Assembly: GCF_029623955.1 (NCBI RefSeq)
Contig: NZ_JARSBP010000003.1
Location: 372,001 to 436,000 of the forward strand
Direction: 5' to 3'
From: Mycobacterium sp. 236(2023)
Lineage (GTDB): Bacteria; Actinomycetota; Actinomycetes; Mycobacteriales; Mycobacteriaceae
Length of the DNA stretch: 64,000 nucleotides
Below are positions 16,900-25,234 of this stretch, piece after piece (positions within the stretch are counted from its first letter, which is position 1; the number at the start of each line of letters is the position of its first letter). The notes beneath the pieces are model-generated. The model saw nothing but the letters and a program-made list of their open reading frames with translations, did not search any database and had not been told where the DNA came from. The translations under genes were made by a program, and so were the position numbers.

Positions 16900-18537
16900 A
16901 TGGACGCTGATGTTGTCGTGGTGGGTGCTGGACTGGCGGGTTTGGTCGCGGCGTGCGAGCTCGTCGAACGCGGCCGCCGCGTCCTGATCGTCGACCAGGA
17001 GAACGAAGCCAACATCGGTGGCCAGGCGTTCTGGTCGTTCGGCGGGCTGTTCTTCGTCGACAGTCCCGAGCAGCGCCGATTCGGCATCCGCGACAGCCAC
17101 GAACTCGCCCTGCAGGACTGGCTGGGGTCGGCCGGCTTCGACCGGCCCGAGGACCACTGGCCGCGTCAGTGGGCGCACGCCTACGTCGATTTCGCCGCGG
17201 GGGAGAAGCGCAGCTGGCTGCGCGACCGCGGCCTGCAGACCTTCGCGCTCGTCGGCTGGGCCGAACGCGGCGGTTACGACGCCAACGGGCACGGCAACTC
17301 GGTGCCCCGCTTCCACATCACCTGGGGGACCGGACCCGCCCTCGTCGACATCTTCGCGCGTCGCCTGGTCGGCAACGCGCGGGTACGGTTCGCGCACCGC
17401 CATCGCGTCGACGAACTGATCGTCGAAGACGGTGCCGTGACCGGTGTGCGCGGCGCCGTGTTGGAGCCGTCGGTCGCAGACCGCGGTGCGGCTTCGTCAC
17501 GAAATGTGGTGGGAGATTTCGAATTCCGCGCCCAGGCGGTCATCGTCGCCAGCGGCGGCATCGGCGGCAACCACGACCTCGTCCGCAAATATTGGCCCCA
17601 GCGTATGGGCCGGGTGCCCGAACAGATGCTCAGCGGGGTGCCCGAACACGTGGACGGCCGCATGCTGGAGATCTCGGAAGTAGCCGGTGCCAGCCTCATC
17701 AACCGCGACCGCATGTGGCACTACACCGAGGGCATCACCAACTACGACCCCATCTGGGCGCGCCACGGCATCCGGATCCTGCCCGGTCCGTCGTCGCTAT
17801 GGCTCGACGCACACGGCAAGCGACTGCCGGTGCCGCTCTATCCGGGTTTCGACACGCTCGGCACACTGGAATACATCACGCGGACCGGCCAGGACTACAC
17901 GTGGTTCGTGTTGAACTCCCGCATCGTCGCCAAGGAGTTCGGGCTGTCCGGCCAGGAACAGAACCCCGACCTGACGGGACGCAGCATCAAGGCCGTCATC
18001 GAGCGCGGCAGGAAAGGACCCGCGCCCGTGCACGCCTTCGTCGACAAGGGCGTCGACTTCGTCAGCGCGACCACGCTGCGCGAACTCGTGACCAAGATGA
18101 ACGCTGTCCCCGGCGTCGAACCGCTGGACTTCGACGTCGTCGAGAACGAAGTGACGGCGCGCGACCGCGAAGTCGCCAACAAGTTCACCAAGGACGGGCA
18201 GGTCACCGCCATCAGGGCGGCGCGCGAATATCTGGGCGACCGGTTCAGCCGGGTCGTCGCGCCGCACCGGCTGACCGACCCCAAAGCTGGTCCGATGATC
18301 GCGGTGAAGCTACACATTTTGACGCGAAAGTCATTGGGCGGCTTGGAAACCGACCTCGACGCGCGCGCCCTCCGTGGCGACGGCACGGTGCTGCCGGGGC
18401 TGTATGCCGCCGGCGAGGCCGCCGGATTCGGCGGCGGCGGAGTGCACGGCTACCGATCGCTGGAGGGGACGTTCCTCGGCGGCTGCGTGTTCTCGGGCCG
18501 TGCCGCGGGCCGTCACGCAGCCGGGGCCGTCGGCTAA
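16900..18537 (+). CDS. FAD-binding dehydrogenase (Rv0785-like, ketosteroid-dehydrogenase-type)
   Basis: This is a 545-residue flavoprotein of the succinate-dehydrogenase/fumarate-reductase flavoprotein superfamily. The Rossmann motif is VVVVGAGLAGLVAACELVERG at the start, and the FAD-closing motif GLYAAGEAAGFGGGGVHGYR is near residue 500. The middle has VIVASGGIGGNHDLVRKYWP. It resembles the KstD-like dehydrogenases called FAD-binding dehydrogenase in mycobacteria; the substrate has not been established. TACATT (16888-16893) is a -10 box 6 nt from the ATG at 16900; a GTG at 16897 is also in frame. Its stop overlaps the 3' end of the convergent gene by 4 nt. Confidence 0.9.
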   Translation: MDADVVVVGAGLAGLVAACELVERGRRVLIVDQENEANIGGQAFWSFGGLFFVDSPEQRRFGIRDSHELALQDWLGSAGFDRPEDHWPRQWAHAYVDFAAGEKRSWLRDRGLQTFALVGWAERGGYDANGHGNSVPRFHITWGTGPALVDIFARRLVGNARVRFAHRHRVDELIVEDGAVTGVRGAVLEPSVADRGAASSRNVVGDFEFRAQAVIVASGGIGGNHDLVRKYWPQRMGRVPEQMLSGVPEHVDGRMLEISEVAGASLINRDRMWHYTEGITNYDPIWARHGIRILPGPSSLWLDAHGKRLPVPLYPGFDTLGTLEYITRTGQDYTWFVLNSRIVAKEFGLSGQEQNPDLTGRSIKAVIERGRKGPAPVHAFVDKGVDFVSATTLRELVTKMNAVPGVEPLDFDVVENEVTARDREVANKFTKDGQVTAIRAAREYLGDRFSRVVAPHRLTDPKAGPMIAVKLHILTRKSLGGLETDLDARALRGDGTVLPGLYAAGEAAGFGGGGVHGYRSLEGTFLGGCVFSGRAAGRHAAGAVG

Positions 18538-19136
18538 GGAAGATCGATCGTCGTCGTCACCTCGACCTGCTGGGGTGTCGGCGGGGCCGACGAGAAGCCG
18601 AACCGCACAGGCGGATCGAGGTCGGCCACCCCTGCGAGGTCGACGTCGTTGAACGTGCCCCGCAGAGCGGCGATGCGCCGCGTGCGGCGCACGCCGTAAT
18701 ACTCCCGCCGGCCGTTGCCGGCGCTGCCCGCGGTCTGCACACCCGCAACGAGCCGCGACGCGACAGGGTTGATCGCACGCAACCACCAGGGAGCACGCGA
18801 AAGCGGCGTCGGTACCATCCTCAGCAGCCAGTCGAACGGTGCCGGCCCGCCCAGTTCGCCGGTCACCTCGAGTCCGGGCGCTGTCACAGTGAAGGCGTCG
18901 CGGCTATGGTCGACAGAGACCGGGCCGATCTGGATACGGTCGAAAGAGTATGTCTGCGAGACGAATTCGGCGATCTCGGCGGTGGGTGCCAGCAACGTGC
19001 GCAGGCCGTCGATGTCCTCGACCATGACGTCGGCAAAGCCGCCGAAGGGCGAGTCCTGCCACGAGCCGACGGCCATCCGGATACCGGCCCCGGTACCGAA
19101 CCCCGCGATGCGGCCCATGAAGACCATGCGGGACAT
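18534..19136 (-). CDS. Conserved protein of unknown function
   Basis: The 200-residue protein shows no family that can be named. The N-terminus (MSRMVFMGRIAGFGTGAGIR) is not a typical signal peptide. The middle contains GLEVTGELGGPAPFDWLLRM and a WWLRAINPVASRLV segment, and the C-terminus is beta-rich and acidic. The features look lipid- or ligand-associated rather than catalytic, but that is only an impression. Its ATG directly follows the stop of the metallo-beta-lactamase-fold gene (TAG then ATG, no gap), so the two are translationally coupled. Confidence 0.72.
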   Translation of the reverse strand: MSRMVFMGRIAGFGTGAGIRMAVGSWQDSPFGGFADVMVEDIDGLRTLLAPTAEIAEFVSQTYSFDRIQIGPVSVDHSRDAFTVTAPGLEVTGELGGPAPFDWLLRMVPTPLSRAPWWLRAINPVASRLVAGVQTAGSAGNGRREYYGVRRTRRIAALRGTFNDVDLAGVADLDPPVRFGFSSAPPTPQQVEVTTTIDLP

Positions 19137-19790
19137 CTAGAACCCCCGCGAGCTCTCCTGCTCGAGCACCTGGAAATCGGTATCCGTCATCTCCGTCAGG
19201 CGGCCGTAGAAAATAGGCCTTCCCGCGTCGGAGATGATCCCCTGATGGATCGGTACCGCGTGGGTCGGAGCCACCGCGCGCAGATAGTCCACGGCCTCGG
19301 CGATCTTCATCCACGGGGCGGCCGCGGGCGTAGCGAGAACGTCCACCGGCTCGCCGGGGACGAACAGAGCATCACCGGGATGCATCAGCTTCGCCGCATG
19401 CTCGCCGTCGCCGACCAGATACGAAATGTTGTCGATCACCGGGATTTCCGGATGAATGACCGCGTGGGTGCCGCCCGCGCCACGCACACTCAGATGCCCG
19501 ACGGAGAACTCGTCGCCGACGTTGACCGCCTGCCACCCCCCGCCGAGTTGAGCGGCGGTCTGCGGATCCGCATACAGTGCGGCTTGGGGGTTGGCCTCGA
19601 CGAGGGCGGGAAGCCGCGCGGTGTCGGCATGATCGGGGTGCTGATGGGTGATCAGGATCGCGGAGAGACCCGTGATGCCTTCGAATCCGTGCGAGAACGT
19701 GCCCGGATCGAAGAGCACCGTCGTCGCGTCGCCCGAGCCGTTGTCGAAGCTCGCCATGAGGCATGAATGGCCGAAATGTGTGAGCTGCAT
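19137..19790 (-). CDS. Metallo-beta-lactamase-fold hydrolase
   Basis: The 217-residue protein has the HxHxDH motif as THQHPDHADT (about residues 50-60), followed by the later MHPGDALF (His/Asp) and PIHQGI metal-binding positions. It belongs to the UlaG/L-ascorbate-lactonase-like zinc hydrolases, found next to the FAD dehydrogenase in M. tuberculosis (Rv0786c). The ATG at 19790 begins MQLTHFGHSCLM; upstream codons in the same frame look non-coding. TAACAA about 7 nt before the ATG may be a -10 box. It is coupled to the downstream unknown gene. Confidence 0.88.
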   Translation of the reverse strand: MQLTHFGHSCLMASFDNGSGDATTVLFDPGTFSHGFEGITGLSAILITHQHPDHADTARLPALVEANPQAALYADPQTAAQLGGGWQAVNVGDEFSVGHLSVRGAGGTHAVIHPEIPVIDNISYLVGDGEHAAKLMHPGDALFVPGEPVDVLATPAAAPWMKIAEAVDYLRAVAPTHAVPIHQGIISDAGRPIFYGRLTEMTDTDFQVLEQESSRGF

Positions 19791-19829
19791 CCCTATATTG
19801 TTACGGGCACGGGGCATGTAGGGGGCTAG

Positions 19830-20504
19830 GTGTTCATCCGTCTGTTGTTCGTGCTGGCCATGGCGGTGTCCGGGGTAGCGATCACACCGGTTGGGGCGCT
19901 GGCAGCGCCGGGGGTCTGCCCGCCGATGTGCGACACCATCCCCGAGTCGGCCTGGATCGAGTCCGGCTCGGTCCCGTTGTCGTCCGCCTACCGGTGGCCC
20001 AGTTTGGGAAGCATCGCGATCCCGGTGAGCACGCCGCGGTTCGAGTTCGAGTCGTGGTGTGCCAGCCCCGAGCGCGAAGGCGACCCCAGGGACTTCGCCG
20101 TCGCAGCCCACGCCGACGTCGCCAACCCGCCTGGGCAGTGGAACCTGCACGTCCAGGTCGTGCACTGGCGCGGCGACACCGTCACAGGCGGCCGCGACGC
20201 GCTGGAGACGCTGGAGTGGGCCCGGATGGCGCTGGCGTCGTGCCAGATGACGGCAGCCGAGGTGTCACCGTCCGTGACGACCAGCACGGCGATGGACCTC
20301 GCGGCCGTGATCAGCGACGGCGGCCGCCGCGTCATGCACTCCTACCTGGTCGTGGACCCCGCCAGCAGCTCGCTCGTCGAGATGGCACTGTGGACGACGG
20401 TGCCGCCCGCTGTCGAGTGGCGCGGGGTCGCGCCCGACGCACAAGTCTTCGAAGCGATGGCGTTCCCGCTGTGCGAGGCATACCTGGGGTCATGTCGCAG
20501 GTAA
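19830..20504 (+). CDS. Exported protein of unknown function (Rv0787-like position)
   Basis: The 224-residue protein begins at GTG with a Sec signal peptide: a basic start, then LLFVLAMAVSGVAITPVGAL, with likely cleavage after ALAA near residue 27. The mature part has Cys residues at its beginning (VCPPMCDTIPESAW) and at its end (CEAYLGSC), which may form disulfides outside the membrane. A QWNLHVQVVHWRGDTVTGG segment is notable but does not identify a family. It ends 10 nt before purS. Confidence 0.78.
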   Translation: MFIRLLFVLAMAVSGVAITPVGALAAPGVCPPMCDTIPESAWIESGSVPLSSAYRWPSLGSIAIPVSTPRFEFESWCASPEREGDPRDFAVAAHADVANPPGQWNLHVQVVHWRGDTVTGGRDALETLEWARMALASCQMTAAEVSPSVTTSTAMDLAAVISDGGRRVMHSYLVVDPASSSLVEMALWTTVPPAVEWRGVAPDAQVFEAMAFPLCEAYLGSCRR

Positions 20505-20507
20505 AGT
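20502..20507 (+). promoter_or_regulatory. Predicted -10 box of purS (leaderless)
   Basis: TAAAGT begins within the last codon of the upstream gene and lies 7 nt before the GTG at 20515. This supports the internal GTG, not the one at 20506, as the purS start. Confidence 0.55.
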
Positions 20508-20514
20508 GATCGCC

Positions 20515-20754
20515 GTGGCAAAAGTGGTGGTGAACGTCATGCCGAAGACCGAGATCCTGGACCCTCAGGGCCAGGCCATCGTCGGAGCTCTCGGCCGGCT
20601 GGGCTTCGACGGAATCGCAGATGTGCGGCAGGGCAAGCGATTCGAACTGGACGTCGATGGCGACATCGACGACGAGAAGCTCGCCGAGATCGCCGAATCC
20701 CTGCTCGCCAACACCGTGATCGAGGACTGGACGATCAGCCGGGAGCAGGCATGA
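20515..20754 (+). CDS. purS: FGAM synthase subunit PurS
   Basis: This 79-residue structural subunit of the phosphoribosylformylglycinamidine synthase complex bridges PurL and PurQ for ammonia channelling. The sequence [20 protein letters not shown] and [10 protein letters not shown] are typical. The length agrees with mycobacterial PurS when the GTG at 20515 is used. The stop codon overlaps the purQ ATG by 4 nt. Confidence 0.95.
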   Translation: MAKVVVNVMPKTEILDPQGQAIVGALGRLGFDGIADVRQGKRFELDVDGDIDDEKLAEIAESLLANTVIEDWTISREQA

Positions 20755-21425
20755 CCGCCCGGGTCGGAGTCATCACGTTCCCCGGGACGCTCGACGACAT
20801 CGACGCGGCCCGCGCCGTGCGGCTCGCGGGTGCCGAGCCCGTAAGCCTGTGGCACGCCGACGCCGACCTCAAAGGCGTCGACGCCGTCGTCGTCCCCGGC
20901 GGGTTCTCTTACGGGGACTACCTGCGGTGCGGTGCCATCGCGCGGTTCGCCCCGGTCATGGGCTCCGTCGTCGACGCTGCGGGTCGCGGCATGCCAGTTC
21001 TGGGGATCTGCAACGGCTTTCAGGTCCTGTGCGAGGCGGGCCTGCTGCCCGGCGCGCTGACCCGTAACGCCGGACTGCACTTCATCTGCCGCGACGTATG
21101 GCTGGAAGTCGCCTCGAATGCGACGGCGTGGACGACCCGCTACGAGCAGGGCGCCGACCTGCTGGTGCCGCTCAAATCCGGTGAGGGTCGCTACGTCGCG
21201 AGTGAAGAGGTGCTCGATGAGCTCGAAGGCGAAGGCCGCGTCGTGTTCCGGTACCGCGAGAACCTCAACGGCTCGATGCGCGGTATCGCGGGCATCAGCT
21301 CGGCCAACGGCCGCGTCGTCGGCCTGATGCCGCACCCCGAGCACGCCACCGAGGCGCTGACCGGCCCCTCCGACGACGGTCTCGGCCTGTTCTACTCCGC
21401 GCTGGATGCGGTTTTGGTGTCCTGA
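20751..21425 (+). CDS. purQ: FGAM synthase glutaminase subunit PurQ
   Basis: This 224-residue class I glutamine amidotransferase supplies ammonia to PurL for FGAM formation. The nucleophile Cys is in [15 protein letters not shown] (about residue 86), and the His/Glu pair is in [10 protein letters not shown] near 195-200. [18 protein letters not shown] forms the oxyanion region. It is coupled to purS. purL lies about 7 kb downstream because the type VII-like cassette and the encapsulin region intervene. Confidence 0.96.
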   Translation: MTARVGVITFPGTLDDIDAARAVRLAGAEPVSLWHADADLKGVDAVVVPGGFSYGDYLRCGAIARFAPVMGSVVDAAGRGMPVLGICNGFQVLCEAGLLPGALTRNAGLHFICRDVWLEVASNATAWTTRYEQGADLLVPLKSGEGRYVASEEVLDELEGEGRVVFRYRENLNGSMRGIAGISSANGRVVGLMPHPEHATEALTGPSDDGLGLFYSALDAVLVS

Positions 21426-21476
21426 CCCCTTCTGAGCCGGTGCTAGGTTCAAGTTCGGAACCGATTTGGGGGCAAG

Positions 21477-21761
21477 GTGCTGGTAAATCCGAGCTTGTTG
21501 CGCGCGTTCGCGGAGCAGGTAAATACGGCGGCCTCAGCGATCGCTGCGACGAACATCGGAACGACCGCAGAGACGGCGGGAGACGGGCTTCCCGGGTCTG
21601 AGACCCAGTGGGCCGCGCGCCAGGTCGGTGTGCATCTGCGACTGATCGCCGAAGATATCGCCAACGATATCGCCGCTATGGGAGAAGCAGTCCGGGGTAT
21701 GGGCGACAGCTACGAAGTCACCGACGAAGCGCTGGCGGGCAACTTCACCAAGCTCTTCTAG
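21477..21761 (+). CDS. EspC-like type VII secretion target (small helical partner)
   Basis: The 94-residue protein starts with LVNPSLLRAFAEQVNTAA and contains GDGLPGSETQWAARQVG and MGEAVRGMGDSYEVTDEAL. This is the helix-turn-helix layout of the EspC family (ESX secretion-associated, PF10824-type). There is no signal peptide. The C-terminal SYEVTDEAL resembles the Yxxx[DE] type VII export signal (Y-E-V-T-D). Such proteins usually pair with a larger WXG/PE-like partner encoded next door, here the gene starting 3 nt downstream. The start is a GTG. Confidence 0.8.
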   Translation: MLVNPSLLRAFAEQVNTAASAIAATNIGTTAETAGDGLPGSETQWAARQVGVHLRLIAEDIANDIAAMGEAVRGMGDSYEVTDEALAGNFTKLF

Positions 21762-21764
21762 ATC

Positions 21765-23105
21765 GTGCTTCCTACTCGTTCGAGGCTGCAAAGCTGGAAC
21801 CCAGAGTCCGTGGCCACGGCCGCATCGTCGATCCGGTCTTCCGGTGCCGAGTTCTATCAGACTGTTCGCGAACTGCATGACGGAATCGACCGGATGGACG
21901 AGGCTCAGACGTGGCGGGGAGCCGCACACAATGCGGCCAACGGCATGTTCTCCAGGGCTACCGACAGGGCATCCGCGTTCAAGGACTACACCGAACGAGT
22001 TGCGTCCAATCTGCAGCGGGGCGGCTCCTCGATCGCCCACTACCGAAATCAGCTGCAGTCGAAGGCCGCCGAGATCGATGCGGGTCCGCTGAATGTTTCC
22101 GATCAATGGGTCGTGTTCATCGATCCGGCAGGGATGTCTGCGGAGAGGGCAGCCGAGCTCGAGGCTAAGGCGAAAGCAGCTCAGGCGGAGCTGAATCCGC
22201 TGTTGATCTCCTTGGACGAAGCCGACTCGACCACGGCGACCAGTCTGCTCGCAACTCAGGCTACGGAAGGGATATCTACGAAACTTCCTGGCAGTCCACC
22301 TATCCCGTTGACGCGGCCGCCGGGCGACGAGGTGCCGAGTCCAGGGGCGGAGCAAGGCAGGCAGTTTCAGGAGATCGCACGAGCCCAGGACATGGCGTCG
22401 ACGGTTCGCGACATCGAGGAGCACACCGACCACAACGGTGACCGAATCACCACCTACACGATGCTCGATGGCAGTACGCATGAGGTGACTGAGTACGTAG
22501 ACCAGGGTCTGCCGAGCCAGCAGGTGTATCCGGCGGGCACCACGCGGGTGCTGCACACCGACAAGAACGGCAGGTGGGTGTCGGACACGATGAGCACGCC
22601 GCAGGAGGGTGGCGGGATGAAGACTGACATCTCCTGGGCCGACGGGACGAAAATGACGATCTCCGAGACAGCCGACGGCGTGCGTACCGGTAGCTGTATT
22701 ACTGCGAGCGGTGACGAGGCGATCCTGCCGGACTCGTTTTTCAACGACCCGATCCCGACCCTGGCCGGCGGCCTGTACTCCGGTATCGAGACGGGAGCCG
22801 AGCGGGGAATGTTCGGTGTGAGCGCGGCGGAACTGGACAAGGTAAGGATCGGTGCGAAGTTTGGTGGGCCCGCACTTGGCGTCGCGACGATGGTCTATGA
22901 CCTTGTCTCGGCGGACACCATGCGAGAGCGGTGCATCGCCGCCTGGTCGGGCGGGACAGGCTTCGTCGGCGGGCTGGCCACGTCGGTCGCTGTGGCAGCC
23001 GTCCCCGGAGTTGGCCCCTTCGCCGCGATGGGCGCCAACGTCGCGGGCGGTTTCGTCTTCGGCTACGTCGGCAAGTTGGTCGGCAACATCATGTGTCCGC
23101 CGTGA
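21765..23105 (+). CDS. WXG-type putative type VII effector with glycine-zipper C-terminus
   Basis: This 446-residue protein is not matched to a named family. Residues about 10-110 are helical and WXG-like: NPESVATAASSIRSSGAEF, W50-R51-G52 in QTWRGAAHNAANG, then KDYTERVASNL. A helical hairpin follows at about 125-150 (AAELEAKAKAAQAEL). A polar linker and a beta-rich middle (about 195-300, GDRITTYTMLDGSTHEVTEY) come next. The last 57 residues (390-446) are a Gly/Ala-rich hydrophobic stretch with GGTGFVGGLATSVAVA and FGYVGKLVG, like glycine zippers of membrane-inserting toxins. Export with the upstream EspC-like protein is inference. The GTG is 3 nt after the upstream stop, and the end overlaps the next gene by 4 nt. 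Confidence 0.75.
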   Translation: MLPTRSRLQSWNPESVATAASSIRSSGAEFYQTVRELHDGIDRMDEAQTWRGAAHNAANGMFSRATDRASAFKDYTERVASNLQRGGSSIAHYRNQLQSKAAEIDAGPLNVSDQWVVFIDPAGMSAERAAELEAKAKAAQAELNPLLISLDEADSTTATSLLATQATEGISTKLPGSPPIPLTRPPGDEVPSPGAEQGRQFQEIARAQDMASTVRDIEEHTDHNGDRITTYTMLDGSTHEVTEYVDQGLPSQQVYPAGTTRVLHTDKNGRWVSDTMSTPQEGGGMKTDISWADGTKMTISETADGVRTGSCITASGDEAILPDSFFNDPIPTLAGGLYSGIETGAERGMFGVSAAELDKVRIGAKFGGPALGVATMVYDLVSADTMRERCIAAWSGGTGFVGGLATSVAVAAVPGVGPFAAMGANVAGGFVFGYVGKLVGNIMCPP

Positions 23106-23830
23106 GGGGCACCGTCGCGGTCACCTTCCTCTGCCTGGTGCTGGGGTCTGCTGGAGTGCTGTCGGTCGTGTGGCTGGTCGTCTCGGTCAGTCGTGGCGAA
23201 ATCCTGACCGCCGCAGTCGTCGCGGGCGGTGCAGTGTTCAGTTTCGGAATGGTGTCGCTTCTGCTTCGGGTCGCGGCCAAAAGGGTGTCGATACGGGTCA
23301 ACGTCAGGGACGGCGTAATGCTCCGGCCCGATCGCAGGGTCGATGTCAGCCTGATGCTTGCCACGGCAGGATTGTGGGGAGCGATGGCGCTCTACGCGAT
23401 CTGCGCTCCGCTGGGTTTGGTTGAAGTTTCGCTGCCATACGGGGATCGCGCGTTCTCCGTGTGGATCGCCGTTGCGGGAGTATTGATCGGACTGCCCAGT
23501 CTCAAACAAATCTTCGTCAAGCGCGGGATGAGCTATGTCCTGTTGTCGCCCAAAGGCTTTGAACTGGGAAGCACAGTTGGGTCGACGGCATACGCATGGG
23601 GCGAACTCGCCGACGTGTCCGACACTCCGACCGGTCGGGCGCGGCCGATCAGTACCGGCACGACGTATCTCACCATGCTCAGTGGACGTACGCGCACATT
23701 ACCTTCTGACTGGTACACGCCCGGCGGGAGTGAACTGCGCAAACTGCTCCGCTTCTACTGGCAGCATCCCGAGAATCGGGATGAACTCACCGACAGGCGG
23801 ACCGTCGCGCGGCTCGGCAACTTACTTTGA
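23102..23830 (+). CDS. Integral membrane protein, possible immunity or partner protein
   Basis: The 242-residue protein has four predicted membrane helices: about residues 7-28, 35-57, 80-105 and 118-135. A cytoplasmic domain of about 100 residues follows, in which GMSYVLLSPKGFELGSTVGS and YAWGELADVSDTP look like a PH-like bYdbT/YcxB-type fold. The GTG start overlaps the effector stop (GTGA), so the two are translationally coupled. In toxin cassettes a multi-helix membrane protein directly after a membrane-active effector is often the immunity protein; that reading is a hypothesis. It could instead anchor or process the effector. Confidence 0.72.
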   Translation: MRGTVAVTFLCLVLGSAGVLSVVWLVVSVSRGEILTAAVVAGGAVFSFGMVSLLLRVAAKRVSIRVNVRDGVMLRPDRRVDVSLMLATAGLWGAMALYAICAPLGLVEVSLPYGDRAFSVWIAVAGVLIGLPSLKQIFVKRGMSYVLLSPKGFELGSTVGSTAYAWGELADVSDTPTGRARPISTGTTYLTMLSGRTRTLPSDWYTPGGSELRKLLRFYWQHPENRDELTDRRTVARLGNLL

Positions 23831-23837
23831 GGGGCAC

Positions 23838-25148
23838 ATGATGCAAAAATCGTTGTTGCACATCGTGTTAGCTGCTGTCTTCCTCGTCGCCGTCGGTTGT
23901 CGCACCGAAGGGGAACCTGAGCCGGAACCTCCGCCACTGCCGCAGCAGGTTCTGCTGGCGGAGTCCATGCGCGAACAGCCAGTCCCAGGGTGGACGACAA
24001 CGTCAGCCGAACTCGGGCTTCCGCAGGCGGCGATCGTGAAACCCATCGCCAACATCGGCAACCGTGGCGTCTTTCTCGGCATCGGCGACGGTCAACGCTG
24101 GCTCCTTGGACTCGATGCGGTCAACGGAGAGAAGACCTTCGGACCGCTACTCCTCGGTCCGTCGAGCCAGGTGGATGCCATCGATTGTGTGCTCAACGGC
24201 CCCCCGATGATGATTTGCATCGGACAGTCCCGCGATTCCACGATGCCGTCGACCGCGTGGGTGCTCGATATGAACTCCGGCGCTGTGACTTTCGAAGGCG
24301 TGACCGATGTGCGGGTTGCCGGAAGTGAAGGCCGGCCGAGGCTGGAACAGATCGGTGATCACGCGGTGGCAACGGTCAAGGGCACAGGAATTTATGGCAT
24401 CGGGCCGCGCGGCGACCTGACGTGGTTCGTCGCAGGAAACGGAATTCTCTCCGCGCAGTTCGCCAGCTGGAATCGTGACACCGTCCCGTCCGATCTCGGT
24501 GTGCAGAACAGCGGGTCGGTAGCCGACGTGGTGTTCTCCGCCGCTAATGGTGAAGTCGTCAAAACTTCTGCTCCGCAGGGTCTTTCGTTGGAGCGCGCCA
24601 TGGTCTATCCGCAGGGTTTCGGGTACGAGTACACGGCCGCCGATGGACAGCGTGGTGTGATGTTCTTCGACGACTCGGGCGCGATGGTCAGTGATCTTCA
24701 GCAGCGTGGGACGCTGGAGACGCGGTCCGCGGACTTGCCCGCGGTGGCCACCGTGTCGAATGATCGCGTGACAACACTCGACGGCCGCGTGCTCGTCGAG
24801 TTACCGGCAACGGTCCCGGAGGTCGAGGCGCGCTTGATCCGGTCGCGACTGTTTCTCGCCAACGACCCCGAGCACACGACGTGGCAGCAGTTCGATCTGC
24901 AGACAGGCGAGCCCGGCGCCGCCTGCGAGACCGACGCGCTCGGCTTCTACTACATCGCGTCCGACGGAGAGGTCGCCATCGCTTTGAATGACGAAACGCC
25001 GGCCCGAGCCGTCGATCTCACGACATGTGAGGAACTGTGGGCGATGCCCACGTCGGGGCCAGACGAAGGCATCGAGGTGTGGAAGATTGGTACGGCGTTG
25101 ATTCAACGAACGAACGACACGCTGTTCTCTCTCGTCGCGCCACGCTGA
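23838..25148 (+). CDS. Lipoprotein with probable beta-propeller
   Basis: This 436-residue protein has a lipoprotein signal: a short basic start, a hydrophobic core LLHIVLAAVFLVAVGC, and Cys21 as the lipidation site. A Glu/Pro-rich spacer (EGEPEPEPPPLPQQ) leads to a domain with repeated four-strand units such as VFLGIGDGQRWLLGLDAVNG and STAWVLDMNSGAVTFEGV, which look like PQQ/WD-type propeller blades. Two Cys pairs (DCVLNGPPMMIC, and Cys residues in GAACETDAL and TTCEEL) may form disulfides. The ATG has GAGGGG 4-9 nt upstream. The next ATG (23841) is equally possible. It is the last gene of the cassette. Confidence 0.78.
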   Translation: MMQKSLLHIVLAAVFLVAVGCRTEGEPEPEPPPLPQQVLLAESMREQPVPGWTTTSAELGLPQAAIVKPIANIGNRGVFLGIGDGQRWLLGLDAVNGEKTFGPLLLGPSSQVDAIDCVLNGPPMMICIGQSRDSTMPSTAWVLDMNSGAVTFEGVTDVRVAGSEGRPRLEQIGDHAVATVKGTGIYGIGPRGDLTWFVAGNGILSAQFASWNRDTVPSDLGVQNSGSVADVVFSAANGEVVKTSAPQGLSLERAMVYPQGFGYEYTAADGQRGVMFFDDSGAMVSDLQQRGTLETRSADLPAVATVSNDRVTTLDGRVLVELPATVPEVEARLIRSRLFLANDPEHTTWQQFDLQTGEPGAACETDALGFYYIASDGEVAIALNDETPARAVDLTTCEELWAMPTSGPDEGIEVWKIGTALIQRTNDTLFSLVAPR

Positions 25149-25203
25149 GCGTGCTCGTGCGCGACGAGCGTGCGTGAACTCGCGTGATCCGCGGCGCGTC
25201 GCT

Positions 25204-25228
25204 GTGCAGACACGCACACTCGCGGTGC
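25204..25228 (+). repeat. Dispersed 25-nt intergenic repeat, copy A (diverged)
   Basis: This copy begins GTGCAGACACGCACACT and ends CGCGGTGC. It matches 22 of 25 positions of the copies at 37117-37141 and 61935-61959. It lies between the lipoprotein and encapsulin genes, in a short gap that also contains GAGCGTGC-type motifs. Confidence 0.6.
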
Positions 25229-25234
25229 AGGGCT

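Noticed and set aside
16953..19766. 937-codon plus-strand frame across the FAD dehydrogenase and beyond
   Set aside because: Arg/Pro-rich shadow translation of the FAD gene and of two minus-strand genes; no recognisable domain.
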